Source: SZUA-35 sp964351995
GTDB lineage: Bacteria > Actinomycetota > Acidimicrobiia > Acidimicrobiales > SZUA-35
Length of the DNA stretch: 64,000 nucleotides
Reading direction: 5' to 3'
Assembly (NCBI GenBank): GCA_964351995.1
Contig: CAYGQE010000016.1
Location: forward strand, 32,603 to 96,602
Below, piece after piece: positions 51,975 through 61,160 of the stretch. The translations under genes and the position numbers were made by a program. Positions within the stretch are counted from its first letter, which is position 1. The number at the start of each line of letters is the position of its first letter. The notes under the pieces were generated by a model. The model was not told the origin of the DNA. It searched no databases and was given only the letters and a program-made list of their open reading frames with translations.

Positions 51975-54900
51975 TCAGGCCAGCACGTTGCCGTGGCGAT
52001 GCAGCGTCGTGCTGATCGCCTGCTCCCGCAGGTAGTGCTGCAACTCGATGCGCCCCTCAGCGGTGACGGCGTCATCCGCAATGTGGATACCTGCGTTCGC
52101 AGCAGCATCTCGGACGACAGGGTCCACGACGCCAAGATGCCGAATGCGGTCAGCTCCGAGCGAGCCGATGCGAGCAGCGAAGGTCTCAGCGTCTTCCGCC
52201 TCGACGGTCGAGATCAGGGTGCGGACGCCGCACGTCGATGCCGCTGATCGCACGCGTCGGAGTGCGGCCGGGTCGGTCCCCGCTTCGACCCGGACCGCAA
52301 CGAGCGCGAGCGGTCGGTACCGGAACACATTCGACTCACAGAACAGCGCCGTCGGGTCGTGCTCGACTGAGAACTCATCGAGCCACGCCGCCCGGTCGCT
52401 GGCTTCGGCATGGGCAAGCCAATCGGCGTGCTCCGGCCGGCTGGTCGGTGTCCAGCGGCCGAGCTGGGTGATGTAGTTCGGGCCGCCGGCCTTGGCACCC
52501 GGTCCGATCGATGAACGCTTCCAGCCACCGAACGGTTGGCGTTGCACGATCGCCCCGGTGATCGCACGGTTGACATAGCCGTTGCCGACCTCGACTCGCT
52601 CACGCCAGTGCTCGACCTCGGCCGGATCGAGCGAATGGATGCCGCCGGTCAGGCCAAACGAGGTCGCATTCTGCAGCGCAATGGCGTGGTCCAGGTCCTT
52701 GGCGAACATGACACCGAGGACCGGACCGAAGCACTCGGTCTGATGGAACCACGACCCAGCAACAACACCAACTCGTACGCCTGGCGTCCACGTGTCATCA
52801 CCGAGTTGCTCCGGCTTGACCAACCACTGTTCGCCCGGCTCGAGCGTGGTCAGCGCTCGTTCGAGCTTCGCGGTTGGTGCTCCGATCATCGGGCCCATTC
52901 TCGTTTCCAGCTGCGTTGCTGGACCAACGACCAGGCTCGACACGGCGTCGATCAGTTGGCGACGGAAACGATCAGACTCGTAAACATCACCGATGCAGAT
53001 CGCCAGGCTCGCGGCCGAACACTTCTGGCCGGCGTGCCCAAAGGCGGAATCGACGAGGTCGGCAACCGCCTCATCCAGATCAGCGTTGGGGGTGATGATC
53101 AGTGCGTTCTTGCCGGAGGTCTCGGCGAAGATCCTGATGTCTGGGCGCCACGAGCGGAACAGCTCCGCCGTTTCGTAAGCACCGGTGAGGATCACCGCGT
53201 CGACATCATCGTGCGTCACGAGGTGTTGGCCGACCTCGTCGTCCGGTGTGCGAACGAACCGAAGCGCATCGACAGGAACACCGCCAGCCCAACAGCATTC
53301 AGCGACGATCTCGGCGCAGCGGGGCACCTCGGGGGCAGGCTTGAAGATCACGGTGTTGCCGGCGGCAAGGGCGGCGAGAACGCCACCCGCTGGAATGGCG
53401 ACCGGGAAGTTCCACGGCGGCACCACGGCGATCACGCCAAGCGGCGCGAACTCGGCCGAGGCGAAAATATCGAGGTCGAGGGCTCGATCGCCGTACCAAC
53501 GAGCGAAGTCAACGGCTTCGGAGATCTCGACGTCGGCCTGGGCGAAGGACTTGTTCGCCTCGTGAACCATCGCATTGATCAAATCGCCACGGCGACGAGC
53601 GATCTCGGCGCCCACGGCGTGCAGTACGGCTCGTCGCTCGGTTGCTGGCCGAGCCGACCAAGCGGCCGCTGCTTCTCGAACCGCAGCCACCTCGGCGTCA
53701 ACGGTTGCAAGATCATCGACCAGAGGCGTGCTCGGACCGACGAAGGGTCGAGCGATCACATCGTTGGCCCAACGGCGATTGGCAGGCAGCGCTGGGTCGG
53801 TGTCGGCTTCGTTGTGGAACGGGCGATCGGTCGAGCCCAGACTGAGCTGCGCCTGACGTTCGGCGGTGCGATCCTGCAAGCGTTGCGGCCCTGCACCGAT
53901 GTTGTTGCGGTTGGCCACAGCTCCAGTGAACTTCGCCGCTTCAGACTGGAACGATGCGCTGCCGGGCGACAACGAGAAAAGGTGACGTATGAAGTTCTCG
54001 TCCGACGCATTCTCCTCGAGGCGCCGAAACAGATACGAGATGGCCACGTCGAAGTCGCGAGGCGCAACCACCGGCGTGTACAGCAGCAAGCCATCACCGT
54101 CATCGCGAACGGCCCGTGCCACACCGGGCGCCATGCCTTCGAGCATCTCGAACTCGATTCGACTGCTGACCCCGCGCTCGCTGGCAAGGAGGTGAGCCCA
54201 GGCCACATCAAACAAGTTGTGACTGGCCACACCCACACGCACCCCGTTCAGACGTTCGGGGGTCATGACCCAATCGAGGCAGCGCTTGTAGTTGGCGTCG
54301 GTCTCAGCCTTCGAGCGATACGGAGCGAGCTCCCAGCCGTGCATTGCCGACTCGACCCGCTCCATCGCGAGATTGGCTCCCTTGACCAGCCGAATCTTGA
54401 CCTGACCTCCTTCACGCCCGTCGACCACGCGCACTCGACGAGCGTTCGCCCATGCCACCAACTCCTGCAACGCATGGAACGAGTCAGGAAGGTAGGCCTG
54501 GAGGACGATGCCAGCGTCGACGCTGTGCAGTTCGGGCTCGGCAAGCAGCTGCATGAACGCAGCCATCGTCAGCTCGAGGTCGTGATACTCCTCCATGTCG
54601 AGGTTGATGAACGTCGGCGGCGACGTCTTGGCCGCAGCCACAAACAGCGGGCGCAATCGGTCGACCACTCGACGAAGCGAGTCATCGAACGCCCACGGGT
54701 TGAGCTGTGAGACCACAGCGGACACCTTCACCGACACGTAGTCGACGTCGGGTTGCTGCAGCAGCGCACTCGCCGCAGCGAAGCGACGGTCGGCCTCGGC
54801 ATCACCCAACACCGCCTCACCGAGCAAGTTGACGTTCAGTCGGAAACCCTCCTCACGACGAGCCCCCAGGTGCTTGGCCATCGGCGACGGCTCGGCATCA

Positions 54901-55301
54901 ACCACGAGGTGGCCAACGAGCTGGCGCATGCGTCGCACGGCAAGAGGCATGACGATGCCAGGAATGACCGGCGCCAGTCGTGCGCCCACCTGGAGGAGAA
55001 GCTTGTCGATCGGAGACAGGAACCCCGGTAGGGCTTGCCCGATGACGAGTTGGGACAGCTGGTGGGCGGCCACAGCGTTGTCTTCTGGTCGGATCACGCG
55101 GTCTACGAACTTCATGGCGAACCCAACGCCAGCCTCGTCCTCGATCACGCCTCGAAGTTGATCAGCAGTGCGGTGTTCGCGTTTTGTCGTGGCGTCTTCA
55201 GCCCGACCCAACCACGAAGACACCAGGGCGATCGATGGATCGACCAGGTCGTCGGCGGGCGTTGGAAGCGGTGCGATGGGGGTGGACGCAGACATGGTCA
55301 A
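51975..55301 (-). CDS. putA: Bifunctional proline dehydrogenase / P5C dehydrogenase
   Basis: 1108 aa. Residues 60-460 form the FAD proline dehydrogenase barrel (DVDYVSVKVSAVVSQLNPWA, VKIRLVKGANLAMERVESAM, VASHNLFDVAWA, YLFRRLEENASDENFI with the Arg pair). Residues 530-1000 form the aldehyde dehydrogenase with catalytic Cys in GHAGQKCSAASLAI and Glu in AETSGKNALI. A C-terminal extension of about 110 residues follows. It oxidises proline to glutamate. The N-terminus has no DNA-binding domain, so regulation is left to the divergent AraC gene 47 nt away. Confidence 0.93.
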   Translation of the reverse strand: MTMSASTPIAPLPTPADDLVDPSIALVSSWLGRAEDATTKREHRTADQLRGVIEDEAGVGFAMKFVDRVIRPEDNAVAAHQLSQLVIGQALPGFLSPIDKLLLQVGARLAPVIPGIVMPLAVRRMRQLVGHLVVDAEPSPMAKHLGARREEGFRLNVNLLGEAVLGDAEADRRFAAASALLQQPDVDYVSVKVSAVVSQLNPWAFDDSLRRVVDRLRPLFVAAAKTSPPTFINLDMEEYHDLELTMAAFMQLLAEPELHSVDAGIVLQAYLPDSFHALQELVAWANARRVRVVDGREGGQVKIRLVKGANLAMERVESAMHGWELAPYRSKAETDANYKRCLDWVMTPERLNGVRVGVASHNLFDVAWAHLLASERGVSSRIEFEMLEGMAPGVARAVRDDGDGLLLYTPVVAPRDFDVAISYLFRRLEENASDENFIRHLFSLSPGSASFQSEAAKFTGAVANRNNIGAGPQRLQDRTAERQAQLSLGSTDRPFHNEADTDPALPANRRWANDVIARPFVGPSTPLVDDLATVDAEVAAVREAAAAWSARPATERRAVLHAVGAEIARRRGDLINAMVHEANKSFAQADVEISEAVDFARWYGDRALDLDIFASAEFAPLGVIAVVPPWNFPVAIPAGGVLAALAAGNTVIFKPAPEVPRCAEIVAECCWAGGVPVDALRFVRTPDDEVGQHLVTHDDVDAVILTGAYETAELFRSWRPDIRIFAETSGKNALIITPNADLDEAVADLVDSAFGHAGQKCSAASLAICIGDVYESDRFRRQLIDAVSSLVVGPATQLETRMGPMIGAPTAKLERALTTLEPGEQWLVKPEQLGDDTWTPGVRVGVVAGSWFHQTECFGPVLGVMFAKDLDHAIALQNATSFGLTGGIHSLDPAEVEHWRERVEVGNGYVNRAITGAIVQRQPFGGWKRSSIGPGAKAGGPNYITQLGRWTPTSRPEHADWLAHAEASDRAAWLDEFSVEHDPTALFCESNVFRYRPLALVAVRVEAGTDPAALRRVRSAASTCGVRTLISTVEAEDAETFAARIGSLGADRIRHLGVVDPVVRDAAANAGIHIADDAVTAEGRIELQHYLREQAISTTLHRHGNVLA

Positions 55302-55348
55302 AGCCTTGCCGACACCCGACCACTCGGTCTTGTACGATCCGACCGATC

Positions 55349-56110
55349 ATGGTGACCGAATCAGCCAACGTCGAGCCGCCGAACGGCGGCAGGCTCGGCC
55401 CTTTCCCATGCCAGGACGAGCTCCTCGAGCTGTATGACCTCCTCGTCGATGTGATCTTCTGCATGAAACAACTGGATGGCCGCTACGTGGCCGTCAACCG
55501 GGCGTTCGTTCGTCGGACAGGTCGTTCGTCAAAGCGAGACATCGTCGGCAAGAAGGCAAGCGATCTGTTCATCCCGCAGTTGGCCGAGCGCTACGAAGAA
55601 CAGGATCAGGCGGTGCTCTCGACCGGCAAACCGTTGCGCGACGAGCTCGAGCTGATCAGGCGCGAGGACGGTTCCCTCGGGTGGTATCTCACCACCAAGT
55701 TGCCGGTGAAGGGCGACGGCGGCGCAACCGCCGGTCTCGTCACGATCAGCCGAGACCTCGCGACGCCAAGCGACGATGGCATCACGATCGAGTCGCTGCA
55801 CCGCGTGGTCCAGCTGGTGCAGGACCAGCTTGCCGAGCCGTTGCGGGTGGCCGACCTCGCCACAGCTGCCGGGTGCTCAACGTCCTCGCTGGAGCGGCGA
55901 ATGAAGAAGGTGTTCGGCCTCAGCGCTACGCAGTTCGTGTTGCGCAGCCGAGTCGACCGGGCCACTCGCCTGTTGACCACGACCAACACCTCCTTGGCCG
56001 ACATCGCCACCGAGGTCGGCTTCTACGATCAGGCGGACTTCACCCGGCGGTTCGCTCGCCTCACCAACGAAACCCCAGCCCAGTTCCGCCGACGACACGG
56101 CGGGGGCTGA
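55349..56110 (+). CDS. PAS-AraC family regulator, divergent from putA
   Basis: 253 aa from the ATG at 55349. A PAS domain covers about residues 25-140 (LLVDVIFCMKQLDGRYVAVN, RAFVRRTGRSS, GKKASDLFIPQ). The C-terminal AraC double helix-turn-helix covers 155-250 (VADLATAAGCSTSSLERRMK, SLADIATEVGFYDQADFTRR). The divergent arrangement with putA, with only 47 nt between start codons, suggests it controls proline catabolism. Confidence 0.87.
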   Translation: MVTESANVEPPNGGRLGPFPCQDELLELYDLLVDVIFCMKQLDGRYVAVNRAFVRRTGRSSKRDIVGKKASDLFIPQLAERYEEQDQAVLSTGKPLRDELELIRREDGSLGWYLTTKLPVKGDGGATAGLVTISRDLATPSDDGITIESLHRVVQLVQDQLAEPLRVADLATAAGCSTSSLERRMKKVFGLSATQFVLRSRVDRATRLLTTTNTSLADIATEVGFYDQADFTRRFARLTNETPAQFRRRHGGG

Positions 56111-56235
56111 ACACCGAGCGGGTTCGTCACTGCCAGTCTCGTTGCTCTCGTCGCAGAATGTCAGAGCCATGACTTCCCGTGTCGATCGTCTGCCTGTTTG
56201 TTCAAGCGTCTAATCTCGCCGAAGGAGGTTTGGGC

Positions 56236-57213
56236 ATGAGGATCAGTCGCGTCATCGTTGGGTCGGGAACTGGTGACTCGAGCGAGTTCGAGTTCAGTTC
56301 GAACCTCTCGGTGATCACCGAGCAACCGGCGGACGCCGAGCGGTTGCTTTCCGTTTTCCGCAACCTGTACCTCGGCATCAAGGGCGGCTGCCAGATCTTC
56401 GCCACGGTCGACGGTGTCGAGTTCGAGATGACCGACGAGATGATCCCCCTCGTCGGAGCGCGCATGGATGGCCAGTTCGCTGTGGTCGACCTGGCGTTGC
56501 CACCCGAGATCAGCACCGATCCCACCGACATCCGCGACGTGCAGGCCGTGGTCGCCCGAGCTGCCCTCGAGACCGTCGGAGCGATTCGTCCAACCCTCGA
56601 CACCGCCCACCTGGACAAGGCGACGCTCGCTGTGGATCGACTCCGCGAGCCACTGGCGAACGACGCACACGCCGCCTATCTGCGACGCGCCGGGTTCCTC
56701 CAACTGTTCGCGCGGCGCTCGGGCCGTCAGTTGCTCGATCCCAACGACCCCGTCGTCCGAGAACTCGCCAGCTTCGACACGGTCCTCGAGAACCGCCGCC
56801 GCCAGATCAGCTCGAGCGGTGAGCCACTGCCAAGCGAGGTCGCTCACGCCACCGATGCGCTACGCGAACTCATGTCCGCTCGAATCGGCGGCGCCGCTCC
56901 AGAGACGGTGGCCCAGATGACGCCGGAGGCCGTCGAGCAAGACCTCGCTCAGTGGGTAGTGCAACAGCACGATCGCCAAGTCACCCCGGTCGTCGCTGAG
57001 ATCTGCGCTCGACATGCCGAGGGCATCGATGTTCTTGGCTCCGTGCCGATCGTCATTGATCTGCGTCGACTCGAAGGGCTCCCGCCCGGTGGCGACGCCA
57101 TGCGCTGGGCCGCACGTCTCCACAGTGACGAGCTGCAGTTCGTCGTGTTGGTGTCTGACGACGACAGTCGTCGATGGGTCGAGAGCGCCTTCATCTCGTC
57201 ACCGGCAGGCTGA
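56236..57213 (+). CDS. Hypothetical protein resembling an SMC/RecF-like ATPase N-terminus without Walker A
   Basis: 325 aa from the ATG at 56236, which has an excellent AAGGAGG 7 nt upstream; the frame extends 19 codons further. The start MRISRVIVGSGTGDSSEFEF, SSNLSVITE recalls the first strands of SMC/RecF-type ATPases, but the GxxGxGKS loop is absent at the expected site (EQPADAERLL instead). The rest is mostly helical and ends in an alpha/beta part (VPIVIDLRRLEGLPP, ELQFVVLVSDDDSRRWVESA). Function unknown. It ends 5 nt from the convergent thiQ. Confidence 0.55.
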   Translation: MRISRVIVGSGTGDSSEFEFSSNLSVITEQPADAERLLSVFRNLYLGIKGGCQIFATVDGVEFEMTDEMIPLVGARMDGQFAVVDLALPPEISTDPTDIRDVQAVVARAALETVGAIRPTLDTAHLDKATLAVDRLREPLANDAHAAYLRRAGFLQLFARRSGRQLLDPNDPVVRELASFDTVLENRRRQISSSGEPLPSEVAHATDALRELMSARIGGAAPETVAQMTPEAVEQDLAQWVVQQHDRQVTPVVAEICARHAEGIDVLGSVPIVIDLRRLEGLPPGGDAMRWAARLHSDELQFVVLVSDDDSRRWVESAFISSPAG

Positions 57214-57218
57214 GGATT

Positions 57219-58241
57219 TCAGTCATCAGCCAGCGCGTGCAGCTTCGAATGATCGATACGCACCCGCACAACATCACCGATCGCATGAGCCCAGTCGCTG
57301 TCGACGGTGATCCACCGCTGGAGGCCCGCCTGTTCATCGAGAACCACGCGCCAGCGCCCCTCTCGGAAAGCGGCGTCGATGACCACGCCCTGCGCCACCG
57401 TGGTCGTTCCGGCATCTGACGACCGGGCTTCGTCAACCAGGACGAGGCTCGACACCGGAGCCACGACAACGCCGTTCGGTCCACGCCAGATGTTCGGGTG
57501 GCCGAGGAACTCAGCAACGAATGCGTCCGCCGGCTGGTACCAGAGATCAGTGGGCGGACCATGTTGCACCACCCTGCCGTCCCTCATGATCAGCACATCG
57601 TCAGCCAATGCAAAGGCCTCCTGCTGATCGTGGGTGACATGAACCACCGTGATGGTCAGGCGAGCGAACACGGCACGAAGCTCGACGATGAGGTCTTCTC
57701 GCAACACGCGGTCGAGTGAGCCGAGGGGCTCATCCAGGAGCAGGACACGAGGCGACGGTGCAAGCGAACGAGCCAACGCCACACGCTGCGCCTCACCGCC
57801 GGAGAGCGTCTGAACGTCGCGACGGCCGAAGCCATCGAGCCCGACGAGGTCGAGGACTTCAGCGGTTCGCTCGGCTGACGCCGGCCCAGTGATGCCCCGC
57901 ATCTTCAAACCAAAGGCAACGTTGGCAGCAACATCGAGATGAGGAAAGAGCACGTGCTCCTGGAACATCATTCCCAGGTGTCGCTCGTTGATCGGTACTG
58001 ACGCCTGATCCTCGCCACCGATCGTCACGGTGCCGCCGTCGAGCGTTTCGAGCCCGGCAATCGACCGCAGCAGCGTGCTCTTCCCCGACCCGCTCGGCCC
58101 GAGAACCGCCAGTGTCGAACCAGCAGGCACCGAGAAGGACACGTCCGACACCGCGGTCGTATTGCCGAAAGTCACGACTGCGTTGGCCACGTCGAGCGTT
58201 GCCGGCTGCTGCGATCGACTCACGCTGCTGTTCCCTTTCAC
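57219..58241 (-). CDS. thiQ: Thiamine ABC transporter ATP-binding protein
   Basis: 340 aa from the GTG at 58241, which follows AAAGGGA and lies 13 nt past the thiP stop; the longer frame would overlap thiP by 41 nt. Walker A GPSGSGKST, signature LSGGEAQRVALARSLAPSP, Walker B VLLLDEPLGSLD and switch VHVTHDQQEAFALAD are intact. A C-terminal TOBE-like regulatory domain is present. It belongs to the FbpC/PotA/ThiQ group; the riboswitch upstream of the operon identifies thiamine as cargo. Confidence 0.82.
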   Translation of the reverse strand: MKGNSSVSRSQQPATLDVANAVVTFGNTTAVSDVSFSVPAGSTLAVLGPSGSGKSTLLRSIAGLETLDGGTVTIGGEDQASVPINERHLGMMFQEHVLFPHLDVAANVAFGLKMRGITGPASAERTAEVLDLVGLDGFGRRDVQTLSGGEAQRVALARSLAPSPRVLLLDEPLGSLDRVLREDLIVELRAVFARLTITVVHVTHDQQEAFALADDVLIMRDGRVVQHGPPTDLWYQPADAFVAEFLGHPNIWRGPNGVVVAPVSSLVLVDEARSSDAGTTTVAQGVVIDAAFREGRWRVVLDEQAGLQRWITVDSDWAHAIGDVVRVRIDHSKLHALADD

Positions 58242-58254
58242 GCTGGTGTCCCTT

Positions 58255-59895
58255 TCACAGAGCGACCGTCGCTCCGTCACGTCGCCATTCTGCAAGTGCC
58301 GCGATCATGGCGACGAGGATGCCGAGAATGACGCTCAATGCAAGCGCTCTTCCCCGCAAGAGATCTCCGGGCTGAGACAGCAGCCGGAAGATCGCGAGCG
58401 GAGCGGTGAACGCGGTATCGCTTCGAGAAAGGAACGAGGTGGCACCGAACTCGCCGAGGCTGATCGCAAATGCGAACCCACCGCCGGTGAGCGCGGCCCG
58501 CCGGATCAACGGCAAGTCGATCAGTCGGAGCACCGCCCCTGGCCTGGCACCGAGCAACGCTGCCGACTCGCGATACCGATGGTCGATCGCCCGGAGTGCA
58601 GGCACCACAGCGGCCAACACGAACGGCAACCCAACCACCGCATGGGCCACAGGGATGAGCCAGGGCGATCGCCGCAGGTCGAGCACGGTGAAGGCCAGCA
58701 GGTACCCGAAGCCGAGCGTGACGGCCGAGACGCCCAGCGGGATGAGTGCGGCCACTTCGATCGTGCGGCCGACTCGGCCGAACCGCGTGACGGCGAACGC
58801 TGTCGTGACCCCGATGATCATTGCGGCCACGGCAGCAACCACCCCGAACTGCAGCGACGTGACGACAGCCTCAGTGGCGGAAACCGGCAGCACGCTCACT
58901 GGCTCGGCGAGGTTCCGATAGTTGGTGAAGCCAAGCCCACTGCCCGGTCCCGTCCGAAGCGACGCAACGAACAAGGCGGTGAGCGGGCCGCCGATCACGA
59001 CGCTGACCAACACGCCGATCACACTGATGTGCAGACGTTCCAGGCTCGTTCGGATCGGCTGCTGGAAGGAGCGGCTTCGGCCCCGTTCCTGCTGACTGAA
59101 GCGCCGTTGGAGTCGAGTTGACACCAGCGACAACAGCGCAACCACCACGATCTGGATGAGGGCCAGGACCGCAGCTACGTCGAACTCTTGACGGAAGATC
59201 GCGTTTCGGTAGATCTCTGTCTCGATCGTTGCCTTGCGGGGGCCGCCGAGGATCAGAATCACGCCGAAGCTGGTGAAGGAGAACAAGAACGTCAAGACGC
59301 CCGCGGATCCAATCACAGGAGCAAGCCGGGGCAGCGTCGCAGTCCTGAATGCCGCCCACGGTGACGCGCCCAGCACTCGAGCCGCTTCTTCGGGTCGACG
59401 ATCGAGCGCGGCCCAGCGTCCGCCAACCACCCGGATCACGATGGCCACGTTGAAGAACACGTGGGCGGCGAGGATGGCGGCGGTCGATCGATCGAGGTCG
59501 ATCCGTACGGCCTGGAACGCCGCCTCGATCGCGGCAGCGACCACCACCGTCGGCAGAACGAACGGAACGACGGCGATCGCTCGGACCGCCGCCCGGCCTC
59601 GGAACGAGTAGCGGGCGAGGGCGTGGGCAATGGGCAACCCAACGATCAGTGTCAGCACCGCTGACGCAGCCGCCTGCCAGAGGGTGAACCACAGAATGGA
59701 GCGGGTAGAGCGGCGTCCGAGGATCTCGAACAACCGCTCGGGCCCAACACCGGCCAAGCTCCGCAACAGCACCGTGACCAGCGGCCACACCACCAACACC
59801 CCAAGAAACACCACCGGCACCAACACCAAGAGCCCACCAAACCCCGGGTTTCTGACCCTCAGTTTCGATAGCTGTAGCCCCCGGTTGCTCATCAA
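58255..59895 (-). CDS. thiP: Thiamine ABC transporter permease, two-domain
   Basis: 546 aa with about 12 hydrophobic segments in two permease halves, each with an EAA-type loop (EEAARVLGASPWAAFRTATL near 170 and ESAALLGARPGAVLRLIDLP near 440). It overlaps thiB by 4 nt. Its first 20 residues (MMSNRGLQLSKLRVRNPGFG) derive from a dispersed 50-bp repeat also found upstream of cysS, so the native start may have been replaced. The ThiP/FbpB family fits. Confidence 0.83.
   Translation of the reverse strand: MMSNRGLQLSKLRVRNPGFGGLLVLVPVVFLGVLVVWPLVTVLLRSLAGVGPERLFEILGRRSTRSILWFTLWQAAASAVLTLIVGLPIAHALARYSFRGRAAVRAIAVVPFVLPTVVVAAAIEAAFQAVRIDLDRSTAAILAAHVFFNVAIVIRVVGGRWAALDRRPEEAARVLGASPWAAFRTATLPRLAPVIGSAGVLTFLFSFTSFGVILILGGPRKATIETEIYRNAIFRQEFDVAAVLALIQIVVVALLSLVSTRLQRRFSQQERGRSRSFQQPIRTSLERLHISVIGVLVSVVIGGPLTALFVASLRTGPGSGLGFTNYRNLAEPVSVLPVSATEAVVTSLQFGVVAAVAAMIIGVTTAFAVTRFGRVGRTIEVAALIPLGVSAVTLGFGYLLAFTVLDLRRSPWLIPVAHAVVGLPFVLAAVVPALRAIDHRYRESAALLGARPGAVLRLIDLPLIRRAALTGGGFAFAISLGEFGATSFLSRSDTAFTAPLAIFRLLSQPGDLLRGRALALSVILGILVAMIAALAEWRRDGATVAL
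59837..59886 (-). repeat. 50-bp dispersed repeat, copy within the thiP start region
   Basis: Minus strand AACCGGGGGCTACAGCTATC through AACCCGGGGTTTGG. It aligns without gaps to 63921-63970 with few mismatches. It is translated here as NRGLQLSKLRVRNPGF. It contains the palindrome AAACCCGGGGTTT. Confidence 0.75.
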
Positions 59896-60950
59896 CTCAA
59901 GACGATCTCAGTCCAGCGCTGGGTCCAGTCGAGACGTCCGGCTTCGATCTCGGCCGGTGTGAGCGTGATCGGATCGTCAGACAGCGAACCGAACTCGACG
60001 AACAGCTCCGGCAACTCGACGGTTTCGTTGGCGGGGTAGACGAACATGTTCAACGGCACGTCGGCCTGGAACGTCGGCGACAACATGAAGTCGACCAATG
60101 CTGCTGCTTCGTTCGGGTGCTCAGTGCCGGCGAGCACGCCAGCGAACTCGATCTGGCGGAAACACGAATCAATCAGCACGCCGGTGCGAGGCGCATCGAC
60201 GGGCGGATCAGCGAACAGCACATCGGCCGTCGGTGACGAGGCGTATGAGGTGACGATCGCGGCATCGCCTCCACCAGCGATGAATTCGCCGTAGTAGGCG
60301 TCATTCCAGCCCGACGTGACCCGGAGCCCTCCGTCGACCAGGCCCTGCCAATAGTCCTCCCATCCGTCCTCACCGAAGTGAGCGATCGTGGCGAGCAGGA
60401 ACGCAAAGCCAGGAGACGAACTCTCCGGGTTCATGGTGACGAACGTGTCGGCGTAGGCGGTGAGGTCCTCGAGGCTCGCCGGTGGTGGCCCGTCGAGTTC
60501 GTCGGTCCAGTAGTTGACGCAGACATCGCTGACGTCGATCGGCGTGACTCGATGCTCGGCGTCGAGCTCGAGCTCGTCAGGAACGTCACTGAGCGCCGGG
60601 GATTCGTAGGGCACGAACAGCTCGGCGTCGAGACCACGCTGCAAGAAGGTGTTGTCGATGCCGAACATGACGTCACCCTCGGGGGCTCCGGCGGTGAGTA
60701 CGGCTCGAGACACGATCTCGCCGGCATCGCCCGCTGACAGGACCTCGACGGTGACGCCGGTCTCGTCGGTGAAAGCCTCGAAGATGCCGTCGGAAACGAC
60801 GAACGAGTCGTGGGTGACGAGCGTGATGGTGACCGGTGCGAGATCGGTCGTGTCGATGACGACTTCGTCGTCGAGCGTCGCATCACCGCCGCAAGCCGCA
60901 GCGAGCAAACCGACAGAGACGGCAACGGACAGGGGGACGAGGTTTCTCAT
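59892..60950 (-). CDS. thiB: Thiamine ABC transporter substrate-binding lipoprotein
   Basis: 352 aa from the ATG at 60950, with AAGG upstream; the longer frame runs into the riboswitch and is rejected. Lipoprotein signal MRNLVPLSVAVSVGLLAAAC. TbpA-like body: ITLVTHDSFVVSDGIFEAFT, GDVMFGIDNTFLQRGLDAEL and SDVCVNYWTDELDGPPPASL. First gene of thiBPQ, directly under the TPP riboswitch. Confidence 0.9.
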   Translation of the reverse strand: MRNLVPLSVAVSVGLLAAACGGDATLDDEVVIDTTDLAPVTITLVTHDSFVVSDGIFEAFTDETGVTVEVLSAGDAGEIVSRAVLTAGAPEGDVMFGIDNTFLQRGLDAELFVPYESPALSDVPDELELDAEHRVTPIDVSDVCVNYWTDELDGPPPASLEDLTAYADTFVTMNPESSSPGFAFLLATIAHFGEDGWEDYWQGLVDGGLRVTSGWNDAYYGEFIAGGGDAAIVTSYASSPTADVLFADPPVDAPRTGVLIDSCFRQIEFAGVLAGTEHPNEAAALVDFMLSPTFQADVPLNMFVYPANETVELPELFVEFGSLSDDPITLTPAEIEAGRLDWTQRWTEIVLS

Positions 60951-60960
60951 AGGTGCCTTC

Positions 60961-61070
60961 CTTGCGCTGGAATTATCCAGATCAGGTTCACGGGTCGGCG
61001 GTGGTGACATCGGTGAGCAAGCTCACGTGGTCGACCGCCCTCTCAGCCCGACTCCTCGAGCTCCCCGGCG
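60961..61070 (-). promoter_or_regulatory. TPP riboswitch (THI element) upstream of thiBPQ
   Basis: On the minus strand the 3' half reads ACCCGTGAACCTGATCTGGA followed by TAATTCCAGCGCAAGG, close to the THI-box consensus; the 5' half has CTGAGAG near 61041-61046 and CGGGG near 61065. It ends 10 nt before the thiB ATG, so it likely blocks the ribosome site when thiamine pyrophosphate is bound. Confidence 0.95.
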
Positions 61071-61122
61071 TATGTTGTGCGCCCACACTACGGGGTCAGG
61101 TCCCCTCAACCACAACTTCTTC

Positions 61123-61153
61123 TTGCACCTGCCGTGGCGTCAGGTTCTACGTT
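61123..61153 (+). promoter_or_regulatory. MerR-type promoter with 19-bp spacer and operator dyad
   Basis: TTGCAC (61123-61128) and TACGTT (61148-61153) are separated by 19 nt, the long spacer typical of MerR-activated promoters. ACCTG and CAGGT (61127-61131 and 61141-61145) form the dyad inside it. The downstream ATG at 61161 is only 7 nt past the -10, so the transcript is probably leaderless. Confidence 0.65.
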
Positions 61154-61160
61154 CGCCTGC

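Noticed and set aside
61083..61105. GGGGTCAGGTCCCC as an operator for the MerR gene
   Set aside because: It lies upstream of the -35 and matches no MerR-type dyad; the better dyad is in the 19-nt spacer.
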